64,000 bases of DNA, taken from the NCBI RefSeq assembly GCF_009711345.1, contig NZ_SMMA01000059.1:91738-155737 (forward strand), written 5' to 3'. The position numbers and the translations under genes were made by a program. The stretch's first letter is position 1. Each line of letters opens with the position of its first letter. The notes beneath the pieces were generated by a model. The model was not told the origin of the DNA, made no database searches, and worked only from the letters and a program-made list of their open reading frames with translations. This stretch comes from Pseudovibrio flavus. Its GTDB lineage: Bacteria > Pseudomonadota > Alphaproteobacteria > Rhizobiales > Stappiaceae. Below are positions 25,480 through 33,227 of the stretch, one piece after another.

Positions 25480-26070
25480 CTACCAGAACAGGCGGGTGAC
25501 GAGCTGCGTGATGACCAGCCCTAGGAAGAAGTCCATTACCACCATGCCCACTGCTAGGCCAAAGCTGGCCTGAGCAATCTTGATGGCAATAAAAAAGCGG
25601 AACCACATAATCCAGCCAACAACCAAAAGGCTGCTGAAAACGAGAGCCTCGCCAGACAAAATACCGATCAAAAACAAAAGGTTGAGAACGGTATAGGGAA
25701 CGATGACGAGAATGGTGGTCCAGTTTCGTACCGTTATGTACGGCCCGTAGGTGGACTTGATGCCAATGGTTCCGGCAAGGAAGGCCAGAACGACCGGATA
25801 GGTCACCCAGTCCATCACCAGAGCAACCATCTTGGCCGTGTAGAACGAAGCGCCGGACATGACCGCTTCTTGATCACCAAGCACGAGGCCCAGCTTTCTG
25901 TCAGCGGCCACAGCGACCACGTAAAATGGCAGTAGAAGGAAGAGAACGGAGAAAGAGCGCCAGAACCCATCTACCGTCAGATCGAACCTGTTGATGCCCT
26001 GTGCGCGTCCACGCACCAGTTCCCAAGAACCGATCAAGGCATTTTCAATTTCCTGACGAGATGGCAGCAT
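25480..26070 (-). CDS. Integral membrane protein, unrecognised
   Basis: A 196-residue protein with about five hydrophobic segments (residues 38-55, 80-105, 115-135, 140-160 and 165-190). It begins MLPSRQEIENALIGSWELVRG, an amphipathic cytosolic start, and has no soluble domain. The pattern is broadly like Yip1-type or small DUF membrane proteins of alphaproteobacteria, but I cannot assign a family. It lies 32 bases downstream of dapE on the same strand and could be cotranscribed with it. Confidence 0.65.
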   Translation of the reverse strand: MLPSRQEIENALIGSWELVRGRAQGINRFDLTVDGFWRSFSVLFLLLPFYVVAVAADRKLGLVLGDQEAVMSGASFYTAKMVALVMDWVTYPVVLAFLAGTIGIKSTYGPYITVRNWTTILVIVPYTVLNLLFLIGILSGEALVFSSLLVVGWIMWFRFFIAIKIAQASFGLAVGMVVMDFFLGLVITQLVTRLFW

Positions 26071-26102
26071 TCCCGCTATTTCCGTTCCCCTGTCTTTCGG
26101 TA

Positions 26103-27275
26103 CTACGCGGACTTAAAATAGTCCTGTAGGAATTTCAGATAGATCTCGGCAAGCTTGTCGAGGTCATCTACGGCCACGCACTCGTTCACTTTGTGCATGG
26201 TCTGACCAACAAGACCGAATTCCACCACAGCGCAGTAGTTCTTGATGAACCGTGCATCCGAGGTGCCCCCGCCCGTTGAAAGGCTCGGCTTATGGCCGGT
26301 GACCGCTTCAATAGAGGCCGATAGTGTATTGATAAGCGCTTCATCATGCGTAAGGAAGCTATCGGAATGGTCTGGTGCAAATTCAATAGACCATTCCAAC
26401 CCTTCTGGAGCTGCTTCATTCAGCACCTCGGTCAGGTGCGCTTGAAGCGTCGCCACAGACCACATGTCGTTAAAGCGGATGTTGAAGCGCGCCTTGACGC
26501 TGGCCGGAATGATGTTGTTGGCCGCATTTCCAACATCAACAGTGGTGCATTCGTAGTTGGAAGGCTGGAAGCGGTTGTTGCCTTTGTCCAGCTCCATTGC
26601 TTCAAGAGCACCCAGCAGCTTCAACATACCCGGAACAGGGTTTTCTGCCAGATGCTGATAGGCAACGTGCCCCTGCACGCCGTTGACAACGATGGTGCCG
26701 GAAAGCGAGCCGCGACGGCCGACCTTGATAGCCTCGCCCAGATAATCAGGGTTGGTAGGTTCGCCCACAATGCACGCATCAAACTTGATGCCGCGCTCAT
26801 CAGCCCACTCAAGAAGCTTCTTGGTGCCGTTGATCGCAGGGCCTTCTTCATCACCGGTGATGAGGAAGGAGATGGTGCCCGGAACCTTGCCTTCGTTTTC
26901 TTTAAGGTAAGCAAGAGCTGCTGCTGCAAAGGAAGCAACGCCGCCCTTCATATCCGCAGTACCACGGCCATAAATGAAGCCGTTCTCGATCTCGCCGCCG
27001 AACGGATCATGCACCCATGCCGCTTCATCACCCACCGGAACAACGTCCGTATGGCCTGCGAAAACGAAATGGGGTTTGCCGGAGCCGATTGTCGCGAAAA
27101 GGTTCTCTACGTCAGGCGTGCCTTCCTGTGTGAACACAGGACGCTCGACGGAAAAGCCAGCATCAACGAGGATTTTTTCTAGTGTTGCAAGTGCGCCCGC
27201 TTCTAAAGGGGTCACGGATGGACACTTGATTAGATCACGGCAAATAGACACCGCCGGAGATAGAAAATCAGTCAT
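26103..27275 (-). CDS. dapE: Succinyl-diaminopimelate desuccinylase
   Basis: A 390-residue M20 zinc hydrolase of the lysine/diaminopimelate pathway: N-succinyl-LL-DAP to LL-DAP plus succinate. Metal ligands and catalytic motifs: FAGHTDVVPVGD (His), YGRGTADMKGG (Asp), ITGDEEGPAINGTKK (catalytic Glu-Glu), a Glu in VGEPTN and the C-terminal His in GQTMHKVNE. The specificity motif LSTGGGTSDARFI is also present. It is slightly longer than E. coli DapE (375). Diaminopimelate feeds peptidoglycan and lysine. Confidence 0.95.
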   Translation of the reverse strand: MTDFLSPAVSICRDLIKCPSVTPLEAGALATLEKILVDAGFSVERPVFTQEGTPDVENLFATIGSGKPHFVFAGHTDVVPVGDEAAWVHDPFGGEIENGFIYGRGTADMKGGVASFAAAALAYLKENEGKVPGTISFLITGDEEGPAINGTKKLLEWADERGIKFDACIVGEPTNPDYLGEAIKVGRRGSLSGTIVVNGVQGHVAYQHLAENPVPGMLKLLGALEAMELDKGNNRFQPSNYECTTVDVGNAANNIIPASVKARFNIRFNDMWSVATLQAHLTEVLNEAAPEGLEWSIEFAPDHSDSFLTHDEALINTLSASIEAVTGHKPSLSTGGGTSDARFIKNYCAVVEFGLVGQTMHKVNECVAVDDLDKLAEIYLKFLQDYFKSA

Positions 27276-27366
27276 AACAGAGGTCTAACGACCCTGCTCG
27301 GCTACGTCAATTCTACTCGTCACCAGCGCAGAGTAGTAATGCACCACTTCTGCACCAGTTTCGTTT

Positions 27367-27801
27367 TCACTTATTACGAGTGCGTGTGTATTTGCTGTCC
27401 GGTGTCGGGCCGTATTTGTTAGGGCCCTTCTCGCTTGGCTGGATACCAACGAAGAAGATGAACAGGAAGTTCAACAACGGCAGGAACGTAAACAGTGCGA
27501 GAAAGCCGTTCCAGCCTCTATCCTGCAAACGCTTGATAACCAGAGCCAGCTCAAACACCTTGGTTGCCGGAATCATAAACGGCAGCAACGAGTTCTGGCT
27601 GATGAAGTGATCAATGGTGATAGGCGTGGCCGTGTTCGGGTCAATGCTGGAGAGCACCTGCCCTGCCGTAACATTGAACGCAATGAACATAATGCACCAC
27701 ATCAAGCCCATTGCCAGCCAGAATGGTTGGCGGGACAGACGGCCAAAAGGCGACAAAAACAGCCATAAAAAACCGAGTTGAGGACGTGGCGACTTTGGCA
27801 T
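27367..27801 (-). CDS. DUF805 family membrane protein
   Basis: A 144-residue protein with three to four membrane segments. GRLSRQPFWLAMGLMW near the start and VIKRLQDRGWNGFLALF in the second half are the DUF805 signatures (G-R-x-x-R-x-x-F/Y-W and the K/R-R-L-x-D-x-x). The C-terminal cytosolic tail PSEKGPNKYGPTP also matches the family. The function of DUF805 proteins is not established. It sits between dapE and the deacetylase gene with no evident operon partner. Confidence 0.82.
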   Translation of the reverse strand: MPKSPRPQLGFLWLFLSPFGRLSRQPFWLAMGLMWCIMFIAFNVTAGQVLSSIDPNTATPITIDHFISQNSLLPFMIPATKVFELALVIKRLQDRGWNGFLALFTFLPLLNFLFIFFVGIQPSEKGPNKYGPTPDSKYTRTRNK

Positions 27802-27848
27802 TTACCCTATCACTTGCGTTTGAGTTTCTGCCTTGATCTACGCGCTCT

Positions 27849-27867
27849 CCCCTTGCCTTTCAAGGGG
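27849..27867. other. Stem-loop between DUF805 and deacetylase genes
   Basis: CCCCTTG (27849-27855) pairs with CAAGGGG (27861-27867) over CCTTT. No T-run follows in either direction, so it is a hairpin of unknown role, possibly a weak end for the deacetylase transcript. Confidence 0.35.
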
Positions 27868-27935
27868 CTACCGGTGAAATGACTAGTCCTGCCGCCTGTG
27901 GCTGACGTTTTTTCCAAATCTATCGGGTAAACTGA

Positions 27936-28970
27936 CTAGCCTTCTTCGAAGGCGGTCAAAACGTTTACGCAATTGATTCCCAAATCCTCAACAGCATAGC
28001 CCCCTTCCATGACGAAGAGTGTTGGCTTGCCAAGTGCCGCGAGTCGTTGACCGAGGCGCAAGAAGTCATCACTTTGCAGCTTGAACCAAGAGATCGGGTC
28101 TTCCTCAAATGGATCCATGCCCAAAGAGATAATCACAACATCCGGGTCATAGCGTTTGATCTGCTCTAGAGACTGGTGCAGCGCCAACGACCACGTATCC
28201 CAAGCAGTGCCAAGCGGCAGAGGATAGTTGTGATTGAAACCCTCGCCTGCACCAATGCCTTTTTCATCCGCATGGCCCAGAAAATAGGGAAACTCTGCCT
28301 TCGGGTCGGCATGGATAGAGAGGAACTGCACATCTGCGCGGTCATAAAACAGAGCCTGCGTACCGTTCCCGTGGTGATAGTCCACGTCGAGGATGGAAAC
28401 CTTCTTGGCTCCACTATCAAGCAGAGACTGCGCCGCAATTGCTGCGTTGTTCAAAAAGCAGTAGCCACCAAAGAACTTGTTATGCGCGTGATGCCCCGGA
28501 GGGCGACAAAGGGCAAACGCCGTGCGCTCACCGCCAGAAATGAGCGAGGCTCCAGTCAGAGCGGTATCAGCACTTTTTCGGGCGGCCTTCCAAGTGTTAG
28601 GCCCTAGCGGCGAACCGGCATCAAACGAGTAGTAGCCAAGTTTTCCGTCAATCTGCTCTGGCACCACGTCGTTACGCAACTCACGGACAGGCCAGACGAA
28701 CGGGAATGCTTCCTCTTCCTTTCGCCCTGCTGCAAGCCACTCTTCCCAAAAGCCTTCCAGAAACCGGAGGTAGCCTTCATCGTGAACCTTTTTAATCGGC
28801 TCTAAAGAAAAGGTATTGGGTTCAAATACTTCTCCCAGCTCAACCGCATGGATACGATCCAGCACCATTTGGGCGCGGGTTGGAATTTCCTTTGCCGGTT
28901 CAAGGCGGCCGTCCGACACCTCAAAACGCGGCGCATGCAGAAGCTGGTCCTGCGAGAAAATAGTCTTCAA
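27936..28970 (-). CDS. Histone deacetylase-like / acetylpolyamine amidohydrolase family
   Basis: A 344-residue zinc deacetylase of the HDAC/AcuC/AphA superfamily. Motifs: RPPGHHAHN (tandem catalytic His), GGYCFLNNAAIAAQ, ILDVDYHHGNGTQ (zinc Asp and His), a second zinc Asp in ISLGMDPFEEDP and the Gly-rich VMEGGYAVEDLG near the end. Bacterial members remove acetyl groups from polyamines or other small amides. The DPFEEDP segment and the long N-terminal loop resemble acetylpolyamine amidohydrolases; the precise substrate is inference. It is followed after 37 bases (upstream) by the aldose epimerase gene. Confidence 0.87.
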   Translation of the reverse strand: MKTIFSQDQLLHAPRFEVSDGRLEPAKEIPTRAQMVLDRIHAVELGEVFEPNTFSLEPIKKVHDEGYLRFLEGFWEEWLAAGRKEEEAFPFVWPVRELRNDVVPEQIDGKLGYYSFDAGSPLGPNTWKAARKSADTALTGASLISGGERTAFALCRPPGHHAHNKFFGGYCFLNNAAIAAQSLLDSGAKKVSILDVDYHHGNGTQALFYDRADVQFLSIHADPKAEFPYFLGHADEKGIGAGEGFNHNYPLPLGTAWDTWSLALHQSLEQIKRYDPDVVIISLGMDPFEEDPISWFKLQSDDFLRLGQRLAALGKPTLFVMEGGYAVEDLGINCVNVLTAFEEG

Positions 28971-29007
28971 AAATAAACTCCAAAATCAACTTTTTGAGCT
29001 GCCGCTC

Positions 29008-29943
29008 CTAACAAAAGCGGAACTCGGTAACCTGCCTGTATGGCTTGTTCCGGCTCATTGTCTCCTCAGAATACTCTCGGGCTCCTGCCCGTTTTTGCCA
29101 GCTACGCGGCTCAAGACAAATGCCGCTGCGGTTGCCGAATGGTGATGACAGGTGGGCTGGCCCCTTTGCCTCATGGCCCTGAACATCTTGAAAATGCACG
29201 CCCGGCTCTGTTGACCAGACCTCCATCTTCAAACCGCTTTCCGGCTCTTGCACTACGGCGCTAAGACCTGGAAACGACAGACGCTGCATTCGCAGGCAGT
29301 AGTCATGGTCGTAGGCTTGCTCTGCCCCGATCTCACGCATTTCGCGCAGGCAGTAAGGTGTTCCGGCCACATCTTCGATATGTTGGCTAGTTGCGCTATC
29401 TGCCTTGCCCGACACAATACCGTCTGCAGGGATCATGATGCGGTGATGATTGACGTGAGAGCCGCCGCCTAGATTGAAGTAGCTATGGAAGCTAGGGCTA
29501 AAGCGCGAAGGCTTGTCTGCCTTGCCAACAATCTCGATACGCAGTGTATCGCGATGGGTGAGTGTAAAGCGGCAGGAAACCTCTACAGCATTGGCAGTGC
29601 TCTTTTCACCTGCATAAGAAACACAGGAAAGAAGCACGCTATTGCCGGAGACTTCCTCCAGTTGCCAAACGCGTTGATGAAGGTCCTTTTGCCATGAGGC
29701 GTCAGAAAGGCCCTCCGCAATAATAGAAGGGCTAAAATCACCAGAATGCAGACCGCAGTGGGCATCATTGGCAAGGTAATCCTCAAGCTTGTCGAAGCTG
29801 AGGATCAACGGCTTTCCATCAAGTTCAAGTGAGCGCAGCACAGCGCCGTATGTCAGCACCTTTGCTTTCATCCGGCCACCGGAAAGGGTGACTTCCTCAA
29901 CGGATTTTCCGCTTGGCAAGGTTCCAAATTCACGAATGGTCAT
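29008..29943 (-). CDS. Aldose 1-epimerase (galactose mutarotase) family
   Basis: A 311-residue mutarotase-like protein. Recognisable parts: LTYGAVLRSLE near the start, the Asn/Arg-containing active-site area at CGLHSGDF (the usual N-R is changed), FSPSFHSYFNLGG (His, substrate O5), DHDYCLR with the conserved Asp, and STEPGVHFQDVQGHEAKG with the region where the catalytic Glu (CLEPRSW) lies. It interconverts alpha and beta aldoses. It is more divergent than GalM but keeps the His and Glu. Confidence 0.8.
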   Translation of the reverse strand: MTIREFGTLPSGKSVEEVTLSGGRMKAKVLTYGAVLRSLELDGKPLILSFDKLEDYLANDAHCGLHSGDFSPSIIAEGLSDASWQKDLHQRVWQLEEVSGNSVLLSCVSYAGEKSTANAVEVSCRFTLTHRDTLRIEIVGKADKPSRFSPSFHSYFNLGGGSHVNHHRIMIPADGIVSGKADSATSQHIEDVAGTPYCLREMREIGAEQAYDHDYCLRMQRLSFPGLSAVVQEPESGLKMEVWSTEPGVHFQDVQGHEAKGPAHLSSPFGNRSGICLEPRSWQKRAGAREYSEETMSRNKPYRQVTEFRFC

Positions 29944-30073
29944 AGCGCACGCTCCCCTGAATCTTACGTCCCCCCTCAGACGGATGTCCTACGTAGAATC
30001 ATGGTGCCTGCGATATGCAGGTTGGGCAAGCCCTTCTAAAGAATAGATATTCTGCGTTGCACGAAAGCCCCAA

Positions 30074-30577
30074 TTAACGCAGCGACAACAATAGTCCATC
30101 ATCGTTGATGGTGAACTCATCGAAGCGTTCAAGCACGGACATTCCCACCAGCACAACCGAAAGCGCCCCATCGGGCAGGACAGCTGCCTCCACATTGCGC
30201 ACTTCAAGCGGTCCAAGCTCAAGAACATCAATATGGATGAGAGCAGCTCTTACCGTGCCGTTGGCGGTTTTAATGCGATGGCGAAATGCGACGGGAGATG
30301 GCTCGTGGCCAATTTGGCGGGCAACGCTCATTGGAAGAGCCAGTAAGGAAGCTCCGGTATCAATGAGCGCGTTAACGCTGGTGTTGTTCAAGTAGACGCG
30401 GGCTTCAAACTGGCCCATGCGGTTGCGGGGAATTGAGATCTCTCCCGCTTTCTTGCCAGTGCCGGCTGTTTGGATGCGCTCTTTCTGGCCCTGACTGTCA
30501 ACGTATGACTGGAGCAGCGGCGGCAACGCCAACGCAGCCACCACAGCAACGATCAGAACTGACAGAAAACGCCCCAT
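30074..30577 (-). CDS. Retropepsin-like aspartic protease, TIGR02281/clan AA
   Basis: A 167-residue protein with one N-terminal membrane helix (residues 4-26) and a single aspartic protease lobe. The catalytic motif is VNALIDTGASLLALP (D-T-G-A), followed by RIKTANGTVRAALIHIDVLELG, NVEAAVLPDGALSVVLVGMSVLERFDEF, the G-M/L-x-x-L core of the retropepsin fold. A dimer would be needed for activity. It is likely periplasmic and membrane-anchored. It follows rbsK with a perfect 8-bp hairpin just before its ribosome site (AAGTAGG). Confidence 0.85.
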   Translation of the reverse strand: MGRFLSVLIVAVVAALALPPLLQSYVDSQGQKERIQTAGTGKKAGEISIPRNRMGQFEARVYLNNTSVNALIDTGASLLALPMSVARQIGHEPSPVAFRHRIKTANGTVRAALIHIDVLELGPLEVRNVEAAVLPDGALSVVLVGMSVLERFDEFTINDDGLLLSLR

Positions 30578-30596
30578 CCTACTTCTGTGCCCCTGT

Positions 30597-30615
30597 ACCA
30601 GTGCTTTGCACTGGT
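30597..30615 (-). promoter_or_regulatory. Perfect 8-bp hairpin between rbsK and the protease gene
   Basis: ACCAGTGC (30597-30604) pairs with GCACTGGT (30608-30615) over a TTT loop (AAA in the minus-strand RNA). It ends about 20 bases ahead of the protease ATG and has no T-run, so it may act as a translation or stability element rather than a terminator. Confidence 0.45.
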
Positions 30616-30633
30616 TCCCACTTACTGACGCCG

Positions 30634-31551
30634 CTAGGCTGCCGACTTGGTTACCTCGATTTGCAGAGCGAGCGCTGCGATTTCTCCGGCGTCCGGCGCG
30701 CTGGACTGCGCTCCGGTTTTCGTGCAGGCAAGCCCGCCCGCTGCACTTGCTTCTTTCAAAGCATCTTCCAGAGTTCTGCCTGCATCAATTGCTGCTGCAA
30801 AGGCCCCGACAAATGCATCCCCTGCCCCTGTTGTATCAACCGGAATGATTTGCGGTGCTGACACAGCGTAGGCATTCTTGCCATCGTGGGCAATAGCCCC
30901 TTTTGCACCCAGCGTAACAACGGTGGTATGGCCCAGTTTGCCCATTGCCTCAGCAAAAGTTGTGAGATCGGTCGGCAGACCCTTTGCCGCCGCGATATCC
31001 ATCGCTTCGGTTTCATTGGCGATTACAAAGTCAGCAAGGCCTGCAAGCTCCGCCGTTTCCGCCCCCTTTGCAGGAGCGGTGTTAAAGATGATCTGCACGC
31101 CGCGCTCTTTGGCAAGCTGCATTGCTGCGCGGGTTGCATCTGCCGGCACTTCCATCTGTGTGACAAGCACGCCAGCTTTTGCAAGGAGCGGCTCCAGCCA
31201 ATTCGCCTCAACGCGGGCGTTTACGCCGCTTGCAACGATGATCTGGTTTTCGCCGGAGCTTTCCACGCCGATCATCGCGATGCCGGTCGTTCCTGCCAAT
31301 TGGTGAAGAGCAGAAAGGTCAACACCGGTTGCTTTCAAGTTCTCAATTGCGAGTGTTCCAAAAGCGTCCGAACCAATCGCGCCGACCATTGCAACATCAG
31401 CCCCAGCACGGCGGGCAGCCAGCGCTTGGTTTGCGCCTTTACCGCCTGCAAAGTGCTGGTGATCCGGCCCAATGACCGTTTCTCCTGCTTTTGGCAGTTC
31501 GCTGACAATGACAACAAGATCAAGGTTGATCGACCCGAACACGGTAATCAT
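30634..31551 (-). CDS. rbsK: Ribokinase
   Basis: A 305-residue PfkB-family kinase forming ribose 5-phosphate from ribose and ATP. It starts MITVFGSINLDLVVIVSELP, has substrate-binding GGKGANQALAARRAG (about 39-53) and ends with TTGAGDAFVGAFAAAIDAG, where Asp of GAGD is the catalytic base. There is no ribose transporter next to it; the neighbourhood is nucleoside and uracil catabolism, so ribose released from nucleosides or from the URC pathway is the likely source (inference). A 10-bp inverted repeat pair lies directly upstream. Confidence 0.93.
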   Translation of the reverse strand: MITVFGSINLDLVVIVSELPKAGETVIGPDHQHFAGGKGANQALAARRAGADVAMVGAIGSDAFGTLAIENLKATGVDLSALHQLAGTTGIAMIGVESSGENQIIVASGVNARVEANWLEPLLAKAGVLVTQMEVPADATRAAMQLAKERGVQIIFNTAPAKGAETAELAGLADFVIANETEAMDIAAAKGLPTDLTTFAEAMGKLGHTTVVTLGAKGAIAHDGKNAYAVSAPQIIPVDTTGAGDAFVGAFAAAIDAGRTLEDALKEASAAGGLACTKTGAQSSAPDAGEIAALALQIEVTKSAA

Positions 31552-31565
31552 AGTTTTCCTATGCC

Positions 31566-31647
31566 CCTCAATGATTTGCTCTTTTTTGTAAGCGCAAAGG
31601 AGAAGAAGCTCAAGCGGTGAACTTAGTCTTTTCGCTTATCATTGAGG
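31566..31647 (-). promoter_or_regulatory. 10-bp inverted-repeat pair upstream of rbsK
   Basis: CCTCAATGAT (31566-31575) and ATCATTGAGG (31638-31647) are perfect reverse complements separated by 62 bases, in the gap between the TrpF-like gene and rbsK. The near arm ends 15 bases before the rbsK ATG. They may be two operator sites in opposite orientation or a long stem in the leader RNA. Confidence 0.5.
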
Positions 31648-31681
31648 CCCATTTGCAAAGCTGTCAGATCGGCAGTGATGA

Positions 31682-32350
31682 TTACCTACTGGCGATTGCG
31701 GTCATGAACTCCGATAGCATCGCCTCGTCCAGCGCCAGCCCGCGACGCACGCCAGAGCAAACATCAATGCCATAGGGGCGAACGGTGCGGATCGCATCAC
31801 CTACGTTTTGCGCATTCAGGCCACCAGCAAGGAAGACTGGAACCGTTACGCTTTCAACGATTGCGCGGCTTAGTTCCCAATTGTGGGTTCTTCCAGTCCC
31901 GCCTAGTTCATTGGCAGAAGGGCGTCCTGAATCGAGGAGCAGCGAGTCTGCCTTGGTGGCGTAGTCCTGCGCCAGTTCGACAGAGTACTCATCTTCCACA
32001 TGCACCACTTGAAGGATGCGAGTAGCGGCGGGAAGATCCAGCCGAAGGTCCTCGTAGATCTTGGGAGAGACATGATTGACCACCTGTATGGTGTTGGCTC
32101 CGCAAGCAAGGACATGAGTGACGATATCGCCAGCAGTCTCGTTGGAGGTTAGCAGCACGGTCGCCGTTGGCGGAGGTACCTGTTTGGTCATGGCGAGGAT
32201 CGCGTCATCGTCCTCTACGACACCCGGACCACTTGGCATAGGACCGACAAAACCCAGAGCATCCGCGCCATACTTCAGCGCCAGACTGACTTCCTGCGCA
32301 TTGGAAATACAGCAGATTTTTACCCGTGTGCGGTGAGCGTTTATTGGCAT
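31682..32350 (-). CDS. TrpF-like (phosphoribosylanthranilate isomerase family) protein
   Basis: A 222-residue beta/alpha-barrel protein; I use the ATG at 32350. TrpF features kept: RVKICCIS with the catalytic Cys13, LLLDSG with the general acid Asp141, GGTGRTHNW, FLAGGLNAQNV and DVCSGVR (phosphate-binding end). The S-P-R-x-V motif of true TrpF, whose Arg holds the anthranilate carboxylate, is replaced by SGPGVV (41-46). No trp gene is near; ribokinase and the uracil cluster flank it. It may isomerise another phosphoribosyl-amine, or be a second TrpF; the substitution favours the former. Confidence 0.75.
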   Translation of the reverse strand: MPINAHRTRVKICCISNAQEVSLALKYGADALGFVGPMPSGPGVVEDDDAILAMTKQVPPPTATVLLTSNETAGDIVTHVLACGANTIQVVNHVSPKIYEDLRLDLPAATRILQVVHVEDEYSVELAQDYATKADSLLLDSGRPSANELGGTGRTHNWELSRAIVESVTVPVFLAGGLNAQNVGDAIRTVRPYGIDVCSGVRRGLALDEAMLSEFMTAIASR

Positions 32351-32424
32351 GGCAGGCAGCACTCCCTCCAGACTGATTTGCGCCAGCGTACAGCGCACTC
32401 TTTGCCAGAAAAAGAGGGACCTAC

Positions 32425-32458
32425 GAAAAAAGCAGGGTCGTTTCCGGCCCTGCTTTTA
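32425..32458 (-). terminator. Intrinsic terminator after upp
   Basis: AAAAGCAGGG (32428-32437) pairs with CCCTGCTTTT (32448-32457) over a 10-base loop. Read on the minus strand the stem is followed by TTTTTT (32431-32426). It closes the URC1-URC4-upp transcript and separates it from the TrpF-like gene. Confidence 0.85.
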
Positions 32459-32482
32459 GAGATCGTAATTTGTTTCCAGCGC

Positions 32483-33112
32483 TTACTTGGTGCCGTACAT
32501 ACGGTCGCCAGCGTCGCCAAGACCTGGAATGATGTAGCCTTTGTCGTTCAGCTGCTGATCGATAGCAGCGGTGTAGACAGGCACATCAGGGTGCGCTTCG
32601 TTGAACGCTTTAATACCTTCAGGTGCTGCCAGCAGACATACGAAACGCATGTTACGTGCGCCGCGCTCTTTAAGGCGCTCAACTGCTGCAATTGCGGAGT
32701 TCGCAGTTGCCAGCATCGGGTCAACAACAATCACCAGACGCTCGCCCATTTCGGAAGGCGCTTTGAAGTAGTATTCAACGGCGGTCAGGGTCTTAGGATC
32801 GCGGTAAAGACCTATATGCGCTACGCGAGCGGATGGGATCAGCTCCAGCATACCTTCCAGAAGACCGTTGCCAGCACGAAGAATAGAAGCAAAAACAAGC
32901 TTTTTACCAGCAAGGATCGGCGCTTCCATTTCCATGATCGGTGTTTCGATCGTGGTCGTGGTCGTCTTGAGATCGCGGGTCACTTCATAGCACAGAAGGT
33001 GGGAGATTTCGCGTAACAAACGGCGGAATTCCTGAGTTGACGTCTCCTTCATCCGCATGCGGGTCAGTTTGTGCTGCACGAGCGGGTGGTCTATGACAGT
33101 GGCTCCAGACAT
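32483..33112 (-). CDS. upp: Uracil phosphoribosyltransferase
   Basis: A 209-residue enzyme making UMP from uracil and PRPP. Motifs: [35 protein letters not shown] and the uracil-binding C-terminus [18 protein letters not shown]. The PRPP loop is [16 protein letters not shown], with Ala-Asn where many enzymes have Gly-Gly. It ends the URC1-URC4-upp run (115 bases after URC4). In yeast the URC6 gene of the uracil degradation pathway encodes the same activity, so here it probably feeds that pathway as well as salvage. Confidence 0.95.
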   Translation of the reverse strand: MSGATVIDHPLVQHKLTRMRMKETSTQEFRRLLREISHLLCYEVTRDLKTTTTTIETPIMEMEAPILAGKKLVFASILRAGNGLLEGMLELIPSARVAHIGLYRDPKTLTAVEYYFKAPSEMGERLVIVVDPMLATANSAIAAVERLKERGARNMRFVCLLAAPEGIKAFNEAHPDVPVYTAAIDQQLNDKGYIIPGLGDAGDRMYGTK

Positions 33113-33227
33113 CGTCTTCCTCTTTATCTGGCCCCTTCCAGCGTTGGTTTGACTCGGGGCCTATCATCCTCGCAAAAATCCTAGCGCTTTTGCCTCAGGC
33201 ATTGCGTATTGTCCAGCGTCTTGGCCG

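Noticed and set aside
26346..27182. Open frame of 278 codons opposite dapE
   Set aside because: dapE has all its catalytic motifs on the minus strand; the opposite frame shows no domain and no ribosome site.
31682..32350. Part of a tryptophan biosynthesis operon
   Set aside because: No trpA, trpB, trpC or trpE is adjacent, and the anthranilate-binding motif is altered.
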